Positions 1-13,300 of a stretch of DNA of 64,000 nt are shown here, piece after piece; position 1 is the first letter of the stretch, and each line of letters opens with the position of its first letter. The notes under the pieces were generated by a model. It searched no databases and was not told the DNA's origin. It saw only the letters and a program-made list of their open reading frames with translations. A program made the translations under genes and the position numbers. This DNA is from Opisthocomus hoazin (Eukaryota; Chordata; Aves; Opisthocomiformes; Opisthocomidae). Location of the stretch: the NCBI RefSeq assembly GCF_030867145.1, contig NC_134454.1, positions 48,295,830 through 48,359,829 of the forward strand, given 5' to 3'.

Positions 1-3000
1 AGGCTGAAATAGAGATTACAGTTCTCTACCATCTTTAAGTCATCTATTGATGTGTGTAAAGACTATGCGCTGCCCAGTCTTCCCTAGGATTCTGCTTCAA
101 AATAGAAATGTTTCCCAAAGAACTCCTGTCATTCCCAAATGCTCAAGTTTTCAATTAATTTTCTAATCCTTCCATAGTTGTTGTTTTCCTAACATATATT
201 AACATATTTGTTATAATATACTTCTTCTAAGTTACTGGTTTTCATGTGGGTGGATATGCTTCCACACTTCATAAAAAGAAAATTACTTTGATTTGTACAA
301 ATGCTTCATATCCCAGTGAAAATCCTGCTGCTAAGATGAAACAGTTTGTCATTTACAACAGCAATGTATCAATTTTCCCTGGAAAGTTAGAAACAATGTT
401 GAATTTACAGACTTCCACTTGCACAATTCTATTAAAATGCTAATTCCAAAGTACATGTCATTTATGCACTTTCCTCTCAGACAAGACAATTTCATAGCAA
501 CACTATTAACTTCAAACACTGTTAAGTTCAAACCCTTTAAAATACTGAAATAACAAGAAGTGCTTTATTGATTGTTACTGAAGAATACTGTGAAAGCAAT
601 AAAAGTGAGATGTTTATCCCAGTGGATAAGTATCAGTTCAGAAAGAAAATATAATTTCAACTCATTTAAGGTTCATGAACATAATTTTGGAAAAGCTAGA
701 ACAACTGTAGTTCCAAAGGATGATCCTTAGCACCTGTCTGTTATTTGGAACCTTCCAATTCTTGGATGATTGTGTGATTGATTTTCCACCATGTCAGCAC
801 TTTGACTTCATTTCCAAAGGCACACCCTCCAGAACTGAAATATTTGCCTCATTTTAGGAAAAAAAGATAATCAGCAGTTTTCTACAAAGGCCAGATTTGG
901 CCAATACATTTCAAACCTGAAAATGGTTCTCTGGCTGCTCCCAATCCAGAGCCACCACCGCGGTGGCAGGTACCATTGCCTCCTGCCAGAAAAGCACTGC
1001 ATCAGTTTCTTAGAGAGAACCACTGGGAAATAAATGCCATCTTACGTTTATTTAATTTTCCACCTGTCTTTTGATTCCTGAAACACAGATGGTATTGTTA
1101 AAAAGACCAGACACGTCATAAAAGTGGGGCTGAGGGAGGAGCCTTGCTCAATCAGCAGAAGCCAGAGCAAGGTATAAGACCTTGACAGTTCCTGCTGCTG
1201 AGGGGCTCTAAGCTGCTGGAGTGTCAGAGTGAGGTGGCAGTTAGCATTTTTTGCTTGGGTTCTTCCCAATTTTTCATGCCACTGAGATGAATCTACAACT
1301 TCCAATTCACACGTGCTGTGAAACTGCTGCTTTGCTTCATTCTGGTTTTCATTTGTAACTTTGCCCTGTGCCTCAGATGTATTTTATCTCCCTCCCTTCA
1401 TTGCCATAAGGATGATGTCCTCTCCATGTGATCCTTCACAGAAAAGGTGTAAGAATCCAGGGCAAATGCAAAGGCTTCTCACGGAACACATATGGATACA
1501 AATGGAGACCTGGAAACCAAGTCCTTCCAGAGCTGCTCCCAGTGCTGATGAGAACTCACTCATGTGATGTGGGCAAATCACACATGCAAAAAGTTTTTGA
1601 ACTCACTGAGGGTACCCCTATAGCCAGACTCTGTGGACCTTGTTTCATCTCCTTCACACCAACAACAAGCCAAAGTGACTGTCAACACTTGCCTGAGCTC
1701 CTCTGCAGTCCCTCTGCCTATTTCAGCATTTTGCATAAAGACCCCTAAAGAGATTCTGCTACCACCATCAAAACACAATAGAAAGGAAATCCACCAGAAA
1801 GAAGTGAAAATATTCAGCAGCTATCAGAGTCTACTGGCCTGCTTCAGTCCCTGGGTTTTTTCACAATACATGGTACTTGGCAGGAGAAAACTCTTGCAGT
1901 CCTAACAACAAAATACTAGCTGATCTCTAGCTTTTTTTACATTCTGACAAGCTCTGTGAAATGTTTGCTTGAGACTGAGCTTTCTTCCTTTCTTTTGGAA
2001 GCTGGCTTTTTAAAAGACAGTTGTGTATAAGGATGGAAAACCAAGTGAATTCTGCCCAATTGTCCATATCCTAAGGGAAGGGTTCCTCTGTTTTTTTCAG
2101 AGTAGTCAACAAATCTGTGGTTTCTCAGCCCTGTAAACATAGAAAATGCATTAAAGAGATAGGACTGAAAAGCTCGTATCAGAAATATATATCTTAAGTC
2201 AATATCGTACCAGCACCTACATATACTTTATACATACCACGTTCCATAAAGCAAATTTATTTTATGTATTTATAGAAAATTAGTTTTTATTTAATGAGGA
2301 AAGCATACAAAAAGCTAAGACTAGCAACTAGCTGTCTAAATGTATGTTTAATTCTGCATTTAGTGTTGCAAATAATTAGTCTACTATAGACAATCATTAC
2401 TTTTGATGTTGAGGTCTATGTGCCATGGGGATATATGTTTGAAAGGGAAGATACTATCTAGGGTGTACTAGTTGGTTCTGTAAAAGATTGTTTAGCAAAG
2501 GATTAGCCACTAATAGTCAATATTCAAAGCTTTGGAACATACAAACAGGGGTTTTAACTAGTCTTCCTTCATTATGTGCATTATAACCTCTCTGAATACG
2601 CAGCTCGACACAGAGTAATTCGAAGGGACTGCGTACTAGATGCATTTTTACATCCTATATTTCAGCTCCCTTGAAGAGCTTGTTGGCAACTAGATTTTTT
2701 TCCCCAGAAGAGCTTGGCAAAATAGTAATAAGAAAAAGTTTTGAGCAAAATACAGCTAAAAACTGTAAGTGAAAGTAACTTAAGCAACAAAATATTTCAG
2801 CTGAAAATGAAAACATTTGATGTGGAATTACTGTCTTCCTATGCCATGAAATATGTGGGTTTGGTGTCCCACATCTCAGTTTTTCTCTAGATGTTGGCAT
2901 ACAACAATGAATGGGATCTGCGGGTTACTCTTAGCTTTCCACCTTACTAGAACCCTGATGGGCACCCTAAGAACTCCTTGCCATGGGGCACAGCAGAGAA

Positions 3001-4217
3001 TTTTGCTGTTTGTTGGAGGAGAGGTGTTTTCCTTTGGAAAATATCCATGGATGGCATTCTTGATCTTTTAAAAAATTTATTCCATATTCATCAAATATCC
3101 TATACAAAATCATCTCAGTTGATTTTTTTTTTTTTAACCAGACATTTTGGGCTAGACCTGCTATTTCTATGTAGCTGCTACACAATCTGATTAAGCGCAT
3201 GCAATCACTGAGAAATTGTCTGATTTTGGAACAATAAAATGCTAAACCAGGGCCTGAAGAAAAGGTTTGATGGGATTCTGATTTTAATTCCTTGTGAACC
3301 CCCATCAAAACACCTGCAGAAGACCCACACAACTGACCAGCTTTTAGAGAAACATTAATATCAAGCATTCCCTACCCATATTGTAGTCCCAGGAGGTGAA
3401 GGCTGGGGCCAGCTTTGCAGAGTACGCCTGGTGGTTCTCCTTTCTTACGCCACCAGTCAACTCTTGTAAGCCGCGGCTGAGGCACACCCCCAAAACTGGC
3501 TTGAAATATTTGCACCAGGTCTGCTTGGGCTACTGTTGTTCAGTGATAACCAAAGTGCCAAATCAAAATACGAGTACTGGAAATTAATTAAAAGCCTGAA
3601 GTAAAATACCACACGGATGTTCTATGTAGACTTATATATGCACACACGCACATATTACGTAGGCAAAAGCATATGTTATTCTACGTATAGTATGAACATT
3701 TGTATCACTTCAGTTACCCATCTCTGCTCCAGCAGAGACCAAAGCACGACCTTGGTTCCATCATGTTGCACCATCTACCCTTTTATTCTGCCTTACTGGA
3801 AGCAATCTGTCTGTAATGTTAATTGCTGCATTCACCTCACAGTTATTTGCTCTGGGGGGTGTCACTATGATAGCTTGCGTTTACATTTACAGGAAATTAG
3901 TACCTCTGTTCTGTCTCAGATTTCTGATGATCTTGAGTTAATAAAACTGGCTGTAATGCTAAGGTATCAGCTTTGCTGCAGGTACCGTATTGATTGCATG
4001 ACATGTATAAAATAACAACCTCTCAATGTCCTGTCCCAGCACGCACAAGTACTCGTACCAAACTTTCCCTGAACTAGTGGGAACAATCTCTGTCTTGGTT
4101 ATTTCAAAGGCCTGTGTAGACACAAAAAAAGAAATTTACCCCACGTTACTATTGAACTGTTGTTTTTATTTTTTTTATAAGAATTTAACCTTCAGTCCAA
4201 TGATAATTTTTCCTCAG
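1..4217 (+). other. FBP2: FBP2 intron 3 (3' part), no gene seen
   Basis: This stretch precedes the first visible FBP2 exon and ends in a good acceptor (pyrimidine-rich tract then CAG at 4215-4217). I looked for the missing exon 3, which should carry the FDPLDGSS metal-binding motif, and for exons 1 and 2, and found none on either strand. The DNA is AT-rich with short T runs (for example 3122-3135). The open frames here are short and unrelated to any family I recognise. It is most simply the rest of the intron between FBP2 exons 3 and 4. Confidence 0.7.
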
Positions 4218-4358
4218 GAAACAAGCGACGAGCCCTCTGAAAAAGATGCTTTGCAGCCTGGACGCAATATTGTTGCTGCAGGCTATGCCTTGTATGGCAG
4301 TGCTACGCTGGTGGCCCTCTCCACAGGGCAAGGAGTGGACTGCTTCATGCTTGATCCG
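4218..4358 (+). CDS. FBP2: FBP2 exon 4
   Basis: 47 codons, reading [15 protein letters not shown] at the start and GVDCFMLDP at the end. The acceptor is CCTCAG at 4212-4217. The donor CCG|GTACAG is a weak match to consensus but keeps the frame into GLGEF of the next exon, as in human FBP (DPALGEF). The DEPSEKDAL and GYALYGSAT blocks are strongly conserved in the family; ALSTGQGVD marks the muscle isoform. Confidence 0.95.
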
Positions 4359-7300
4359 GTACAGTCATGGTGTTAATCACATTGCCACTGTCTTTTAGAG
4401 CTTTCTATGCTTGGGTTTAAGCATTTTTGTTACTCCTTGTCTCTGTAATCCTGGCAATCTACGTGATTCTTTTTTTCACACACATCCTGGAGCATTCCAC
4501 CTCCACCTTACAAGTATTTAATAATACATGAGTATGTTGGGTGCAATACCTCTGTTTGTTTTTTCTACTCAGTGAAAGAGTTTAAGTTAAATAGCATTTG
4601 AAACACTGTTCATTCAAACCAGATTGCTGGTGTGCACAAACACTTAAGAAAATTTACTCCAAATGGTGACTTTGCCTCCACTTAAAGAACTCCTGCTTGT
4701 CTCTTGTTCTTGCTTTTTCTGTCTGTAGAAGAACCTCAGCAAGTTCAGTGTTTAGCCTGGGGCAAGGACCGTTTTTTGATACAGTTCATGCAGAGTGATG
4801 TCTCATTTCCTGAGCGCAATTTAGTTTTATGGCTAAGTCCTCTAAGTTGCATACTGAACAATTTGCAAAAGCACAACCACACCCACACAGTCAGACACGT
4901 GCTGCCCGTTGGTGCCCAGCCCGGAGCCCAACAAGTGTTACTGGAGGAATGCAGGAAGGAGACCACTCATTTCAGAAACCAGCTTTAGGTGTGGGCAATA
5001 ACATAGGTGCTTTTTTTGATGAAAGGATGCATTATTATCAAAGCTTCATTTAACCTTTATAAGTAGACTCATTCCAAGTGGGAAGAACTGGAATCTGAAC
5101 TGCTCTGGTTAGAGACAGAGGAAGAGAAGGTGGAGCTGCAGTCAACACATGGGGGTAGCTGACCACATCCACTTTAAGATATTTAGACAAGACAGGCAAG
5201 AAGAGTTCAAAAATCATAAGGCAGTGTAATTTATTAATTTGTAACCTTATGATTTGTGTAAAGAGATTCACAATCCATCTGCTTTCAGGGCTGATTGGTG
5301 TTCTTTTGATATGCCAACTATTACAGCTGAAATGCTTTTTGTTTTAGAGCACAAATGTGATGAGTTTTAATGAACTTAACACAGATTCTGTGCTTTCTGC
5401 TCTGTTTGAAATACTGTAAAGTTATACACAAGACTGGTGCTGAAAGGACCAAGCTGTGCTAATGTTTCTGCCATCTCTACTGTGATAACTGTTACAGAAA
5501 GTCCACAAAATTTTCTGTTGCTTGCTAATAGCTGATCCATCCTGTTCTTCTGTAGGGTCTTGGTGAATTTATTTTGGTGGACAGGGATGTTAAAATCAAG
5601 AAGAAAGGGAAGATATACAGTCTCAATGAAGGTTATGCGAAGTATTTTGAGCCTGCAATGACAGAATATTTACAAAAGAAGAAATTCCCTGAGGTAAGGA
5701 AATAGTAGCACTCCACCCAATGTGCTGTGCACTAGCAAGCACTGCATTCGACACAGTCCGGGCTGGTGGGAAAGGATTTGAAAGCCTCGCTGAGTTCAGC
5801 TCCATGTAACCCTTTTGTGCCATCAGGTGCATTTTGGGTATGCATCTCCTGTTTTTTTCTGGTGCCCTGTCATCGTTTATAATTTAGACTTCAGTAAGTA
5901 AATTCATAGCTTGTTTGTCACTGTGTGGAGGAACATGTGCTGCACTTGAAGAACCAGGTTTTTCAACAAAGCTCTGAAACTGTGCCAGCAAAATGTGGGC
6001 GTACCCTTGTTTTCTAGCTTATCTGAATATGTAGCTCAGTCATATTTGCAGCTGGGCATTTGGGGCTAGATTCCATGTACTGCCCAGAAGGTGCTTGCAG
6101 TGATCTGGGCAGCATCACCTTCTCCTTCCTGTACACACCTGCATCTGAGAAATGCCCTATCACTCTTGCACTGCCTACTTGCATCACATGGAGCACAAAC
6201 CAACCTGCAGGTTAAAAAAAAAATCCCAAACAACCACCAGTGTGAGGCACAATTTCACTACATTCTGTTGTTAAGAGGATTATACTGCGTCCCTCAAAGA
6301 GATAAAGCCGAGAACATATCATGTCTGATGAACTTCGTCGTGGCGACACACAGCTCTGCATGCCCTCTAGTCAATGCTAGGAGCACACAAGCTCTCAGTG
6401 TGGAAAGCTGGAAGCTCTCTAGAAAGTGTGGCTATGTGACCAGTACGCCATAACGAAATCTGGTGATGTGGAACAGCTCGGGACTGTATTTGGCAAGGAA
6501 ATTGGTTTTAATGCTCTTCCTGTTAAAAAAAAGGCCATAGGATAATTTTTTAAGCTATTAGTTGTTGAGAATACTTATACAGGGCTCAGGAAAATTAATG
6601 TATCTAGTAGAAAACTTCAGAGTGATGTATAAGGGAAAGGTAATGAGTAAGAGTTTAAACCATAGCCCTGTTAGAAGCTCCTTCTGACCTGAAAATTTGA
6701 ATTTACAACATTGGATATAGCTGCAATTCTGACTTCTCACCAAAATTTCTTTTCCATATTACCCAGATTGTAGCTCCAGAAAATATCACATCACAACATT
6801 TAAAATATATTCATATTGAACATTGGAGGTTATTTTGAAACTTCAAAGTCTGCTTTCAGTCCAGCTGTGAGAGAAGCAGAAGCCCACAACACAACTTTTG
6901 TACTTCCTCAAAACTAATCCAGCTGGGAAAGAGGAGATCTGTGCTTCTGATTCTGACCAGCTTGTGCTGAGCTATGTATTCAGTGTAACACACTAACGCT
7001 GGATTTATGAATTCATGTTTTTGCAAACCACCCAACTGTTGTTTAAAGTAAAACTCATAAATAACTAGTCAACCCCAGGCAACTATAAAAAGACTGAGGA
7101 GGTTTCAAACTCTGTGGAAAGGCCAGACAGAGATACTTCACCACAGGCTCAGTGAGGACAGGTCTGTCATGTGATTCACTAAATCCTTAGGTTAGGACAT
7201 ACAGGAAAAACCTCATTTGCAAACACTACTATCTCAAATCAGTGGTTCATTTGAGGAAAGCCTACTGAAAGTGTTGCTACACTATTGCAACAGAAGTTGG

Positions 7301-10300
7301 CAGAAGGTGTTTTTGCTACTTTAAAGCACGCAGCACAGTAGTGCATGGGTTATTTGGGGCAGGGGAAGCCTCCTCAAGGGTGCTGAGCAAGCACGTTGCT
7401 TTGCTGCTCTGAGATGCAGGGCTGTCTACGTGAGAGGGGCCAAGGCACCAATGTTATGGGCACAAAGCACAAGGAAGTGCCCTGCCTGTCTGAAAGCTTA
7501 TTATGAACCTGAGTTTTGGAAACAGCAAAACTCAGTTCCTTGGTTTAAAAAGGACATTCTACTTGCATTGTGGGAGGACAAAAGAGAGAAGGTGTTGCCA
7601 CTCTTCCGTAGCATGAAATCTGATTCCTGGCATCATCTATAAGCCTCACCAACTACAGCTACACTGGTGATGCTCCTATGTTCCCTGCAGCACCCACATG
7701 GAGCATTGCACAGCTTTGGTCTTTGTCTCCCGCTTCAGCACACAGAAGCTCAGTGGAGGTTATCTGCTGGATAGCCCTTGCCCGTGACTTGAGGAGGAGC
7801 TGACATGTGGGGCATGGGGGATGCCTCCTTACTCAGGCAGACCACTCTCACCCTGAGGCCTTCTGGCCACTAGAAGCCAAGAGACTAGGCATTAATTTCA
7901 ACTGCTTGTCACTTTCTTATCCCTTTTTTTCCCTTGATCGTACCTCTGTTTCCTCCTTCCTGTGGTTCTTGGTGAACAAGCTGTTCAGATGACTCTACAA
8001 CATTTCCACAGAAAACTGAAAAATTAAAAATAAAACAGGCAAAATAGAATGTTGCCCACAACATGTCTCATGTTCTGTATCACTGTTGTTTGTGACCAAA
8101 TGTTAAAAATCAACCTTTTATGTGAAGAGGAGAGATTTTCCCTTACTAACAACAGCGTCCCAGATCAGACAGTTTGGACTACAAAAGCATGTAGACCCTC
8201 AAAGTTTATTGTGTACCACCAGTCACCTAAGGCATCAATTCTGAATTAAAAGCACTGGAAAAGCGCTGCTGTTCTGCAGGTCAGCAGCAAACCTCCTACC
8301 ATTGCCATGCAGATCTTAGTGGGAAACATTTGTTGGACACCTCTCTTCTGGAACAAGCGTCCAGAGTAAAGCCAATTTTTTTTAAGCATCACAAAATCTC
8401 CTGCTGCTTAAACAGCTTGAAGAGCAAGCTGCTGTTTGCAAGATTGCCTGTAATGCAACATGTTTATTCCAGTCTGCACTGTATAATGGGCACTGCAAGG
8501 CGAGAAACTGTTTCTGCACAAATTTCACTCTATCTCCTTCCCAAAGTTGGTTCTGTCTCCAGTAATGCTTGCAGGGCTCTAGCCCTAGTTCACTGATGGT
8601 AGAACTCAGAAACACGCTGTAGGCATTGTCATACTTTGCTATTCCACTATTGCTATTACTATTGATATTTTTATCTTCGCTTCCTATGGCCACAAGAGAA
8701 GTTGAGTATCATTGCAGCTTGTTGATTGAGAGCCATGCAATGGAGACTCCCTGGTTGAGGGTTTGTCTTAGCAATGTCATCAAAAACTTATCATCAACAG
8801 CCCATTTCAGCATGAAGCATTCTTCTGCCAGCCAGCCCAGCTGTGCCTGAGTGACATAAAAAAGCTAATAAAAACACTGTGCTTTTGTCACCACATCTGT
8901 ACGTGGACTGAAGGATGCAGGGTGTTGCTGCTGTAGTCTGTAGAAAACAATTTTTTCCCTCCACCCTCCCAGCCATTATAGTTCTGCAAGAAACACATGG
9001 TCTTTTTCTGCTGTGGAGGAACATATCTGTCAGAAATCTGTAGAATAAAGAAGTATAAAAGTGACTTCCATCACATTGTGAAGGAAAAAGATCACAGGAC
9101 TTGTCCGTTACAAGCCATTTTTGTTCCTCCAGTTTAAGCAAAGAAGAGCAGCAGAAAGGGTGAAACTAAGAGCAACCACAAGTTTACTCAAACGCTATGG
9201 ACACTGACTAAGGGAACATCAAGGTTCTCCAACTCTTTCATCAGCACCAGCCGAACAGGTGAAGTGCCCAATGGGCAAACACACAGCTTGGCATTACTCA
9301 GAACTCAGGATGAATCTCCTTAGCATTCATGCTCTGTTATTTTGTCTAAAAAGAAAGCCTGGGCAATATGCCAACACATGTGCAGCACCTATTAACTTTC
9401 TCATCTGTAAGAAAAATGCATGAGTGACCAAACTGGAGAAACAAGAAGTAGCATTTCTAGTAACTCAAAAGGACTATTTATTCCTCCCATGCAGGTAGCT
9501 GAATGCTAAGGGAAGTGAAAATTTTATTTCAGTCTGTGGTTCAAATGATAGCTGTACCAGAATGGAGGAATTTCTCTTCTGTATTTTTCTCAGCACAGTC
9601 TCAGCACTGTGTTCCTAGCAGGTGAATTTCTATCAGGGTAAGAAGGAAGTAAAATTGTCAGTGGCATCTCATTAACTTCATGTAACACTGCCCATGTACA
9701 TAGAAGTTGTGTAAATGACCTGCACACGAATAGGAAATCCAGCACATCCCAAAAATATCTGACGATTTGTACACAGATGGCTCAGCTGTGCACCTCATGG
9801 TCAGTAAACTTCATACATGTGGGCTGCACGCTTCTTATTTGATAATGTCATAGAAGCAGTCCTCAGCAGCATATTATGGTCAATATGCTATGACTTCTCT
9901 TGACATTTGACAAATTTTTCTTAAGACTTGCTTCATCACCTGAAACCACGAAAGAGAGCTCTTCCTTTGATAGTATTCTTACAGGTAATTTCACACTGTA
10001 CCCACATCTTTCCGTGAAAATTGTCTTTCCTTAAACTGCAGACTTGCTTTGGTCTCTTTAACACTGCTTAAGTTATTTTCTTCTGACCTCAGATTTTTAC
10101 AGTTGCAAAGTCACAAGTGCAAAGAGCTGTGAGACGGAGAAGCTATCATTTGAAGTCTAAATATGTAATTATTTGAGGGTAAGCCGTGAAAAACAAGGGA
10201 TCAAATAGGTAAAAGTATTGTTCAGTTGTATTTGGAAGTAATAGGGCCACGTTTAAACAAAACTAAATATTAAAGCTCCAGGCTGTGTCTTAGCTGTCAT

Positions 10301-13300
10301 GTCTTTCATAGCATGAGAATCTCTTCCCATTCTAAAGAAGAGTAAATATCAAAACTTCACAGTTGCATAGAACAGTTTGAAAAAGTGATTTCAAAACAGA
10401 ATGAAGTTTTCCTCTATCCAAGTTTTTCCTCCCACTTGTGGATTTTTTTCTCCCAGCTAACCTCATGATTTTGCTGAGAAGGGTGACTAACTTGTGACGT
10501 CTGAAGACTTGCAGCTGGCATTGCTGAACAAGTTCTCTATGTATTTCTCTGGAACTAGTATCAGCACAAGGCAAGCTTTGTAGAAAGCACTAAGATCATA
10601 GAATCACAGAATCAAAGAATAGTTTGGGTTGGAAGGGACCTCAAAGCTCATCTAGTTCCAACCCCCATGCCGTGGTCCAGGGACACTTTCCACTGGACCA
10701 GGTTGCTCAGAGCCCAACCCAGCCTGGCCTTGAACACTTCCAGGGATGCAGCACCCATAACTTCTGTGGGCAACCTGAGCCAGCACCTCACCACCCTCAT
10801 AGTAAAGAATTTCTTTCTTGTATCTAGTTTAAATCTACCCTCTTTCAGTTTAAAGCCATTACCCCTTGTCCTATCACTCCATGCCCTTGTCAAAAGTCCC
10901 TCTCCAGCTTTCTTGTAGGCCCCCTTCAGGTACTGGAAGACTGCAATAATGTCTCCCTGGAGCCTTCTCTTCTGCAGGCTGAACAACCCCAGCTCTCTCA
11001 GCCTTTCCTCAAAGGACAGGTGTTCCATACCTGGCATAATTTTTGTGGCCCTCCTTTGGACCCACTCCAACAGGTCCATGTCCTTCTTGTGCTGAGGGCT
11101 CCAGAGCTGTACACAGGACTCCAGGTGGGGTCACAGCAGAGCACAGTATCACAGAATCACAGAATGGTAGGGGTTGGAAGGGACCTCTGTGGGTCGTCTA
11201 GTCCAACCCTCCTGCCGAAGCAGGGTCACCTACAGAAGGCTGCACAGGACCTTGTCCAGGCGGGTCTTGAATATCTCCAGAGAAGGAGACTCCACAACCT
11301 CCCTGGGCAGCTTGTTCCAGTGCTCCGTCACCCTCAGAGGGAAGAAGTTCTTCCTCATGTTCAGACAGAAGTTCCTGTGCTTCAGTTTGTGCCCATTGCC
11401 CCTTGTCCTGTCGCTGGGCACCACTGAAAAGAGTTTGGCCCCATCCTCCTGAAACCACCCTTCAGATATTTATAAGCATTTATTAGGTCCCCTTGCAGCC
11501 TTCTCTTCTTCAGGCTGAACAGCCCAGCTCCCTCAGCCTCTCCTCATAGGAGAGATGTTCCAGTCACCTCACCATCCTTGTAGCCCTCCGCTGGACACTT
11601 TCCAGTAGCTCCTCATCTTTCTTGAGCTGCGGAGCCCAGAACTGGACACAGTACTCCAGATGGGGCCTCACTAGGGCAGAGTAGAGGGGAAGGAGAACCT
11701 CCCTCGACCTGCTGGCCACACTCCTCCTAATGCATCCTAGGATCCGATTAGCTTTCTTGGCAGCCATGGCACACTGCTGGCTCATGGTCAACCTGTTGTC
11801 CACCAGGACACCCAGGTCCCTCTCCGCAGAGTTGCTCTCCAGCAGGTCCGCCCCAAGCCTGTACTGATGCATGGGGTTGTTCCTGCCCGGGTGCAGGACC
11901 CTGCACTTGCCCTTGTTGAACTTCATCAGGTTCCTCTCTGCCCAACTTTCCAGCCTGTCCAGGTCAAGCTGAATGGCAGCACAGCCTTCTGGTGTATCTA
12001 CCACTCCTCCCAGTTTGGTGTCATCAGCAAACTTGCTGAGGGTACATTCTAACTCTTCATCCAGGTTGTTGATGAAGAAGTTGAACTAGACTGGGCCCAG
12101 TACTGACCCCTGAGGAACACCACTAGTTACCGGCCTTCAACTAGACTCATCACCGCTGATGACAACCCTCTGAGTTCTGCCATTCAGCCAGTTCTCAATC
12201 TACCTCACCAACCACTCATGCAGCCCACACTTCCTGAGCTTCCCTAGGAGGATGTTATGGGAGACAGTGTCGAAAGCCTTGCTGAGACAGAGTCGAAAGC
12301 CTTGCTTGTAGAGGGGCAGAATCAGCTCCCTCATCCCGCTGGCCATGCTACTCTTGATGCAGCCCAGGATTGGCTGCCTGAGCCAGAGCACACTGCTGGC
12401 TCCTGTCCAGCTTTTCACCTACAAGTACCCTCAAGCCCTTCTCCTCAGGGCTGCTCTCAATCCATTCTCAGCCTGTATTTGTTCTTGGGGTTGCCCTGAC
12501 CCATGTGAAGGACATTGCACTTGGCCTTGTTGAACTTCATGAGGTTCGCACAGGCCCACTCCTCAAGCCTGTCAAGGTCCCTCTGGATGGCATCCCTTCC
12601 CTCAAGCTTGTCATCGGGATGACACCACACAGTTTGGTGTCATCGGCAGTCTTACTGAAGGTGTGCTCAGTCCCAGTGCCCATGTCACCAACAAAGATGT
12701 TAAACAGCACCTGTCCCAGTACTGACCCCTGAGGAATGGAACTTGTCACTGGTCTCCACATGGACACTGAGCCATTCACCTCAGCTCTCTGTGACCGTCC
12801 AGACGATTTCTTATCCACTGTGTGGACCATTCATCATATCCATGTCTCTCCAATTTAGAGACAAGGATGTCAAGTGGGACAGTGACAAATGCTTTGCACA
12901 AGTCAAGGTAGATGACATCAGTTGCTCTTCCCTTATCCATCAATGCTGTAATCCTGCTGTAGAAGGCCACCAGATTTGTCAGGCACAATTTGCCCTCAGT
13001 GAAGCCATGTTGGTTGTCACCAGTTACCTCCTTATTTTCCACGCGCCTTAGCATGGTTTCCAGGAGGTTCTGCTCCATGGTCTTGCTGGGCACAGAGGTG
13101 AGACTGACTGGCCTGTAGTTCCCAAGGTCTTCCTTTTTACCCTTTCTAAAAATGAGGGTTATATTTCCCCTTTTCCAGTTGGTGGGAACTTCACCAGGCT
13201 GCCATGACTTCTCAAATATGATAGATAGAGGCTTAGTAATTTCATCCGCCACCTCCTTCAGTACCCATGATCTTTTATTAGACAACTGATCCTGACAGAA

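Noticed and set aside
1-4217. FBP2 exons 1-3 in the first 4.2 kb
   Set aside because: No sequence coding for the FDPLDGSS motif or other N-terminal FBP blocks is visible on the plus strand, so they lie upstream of the window.
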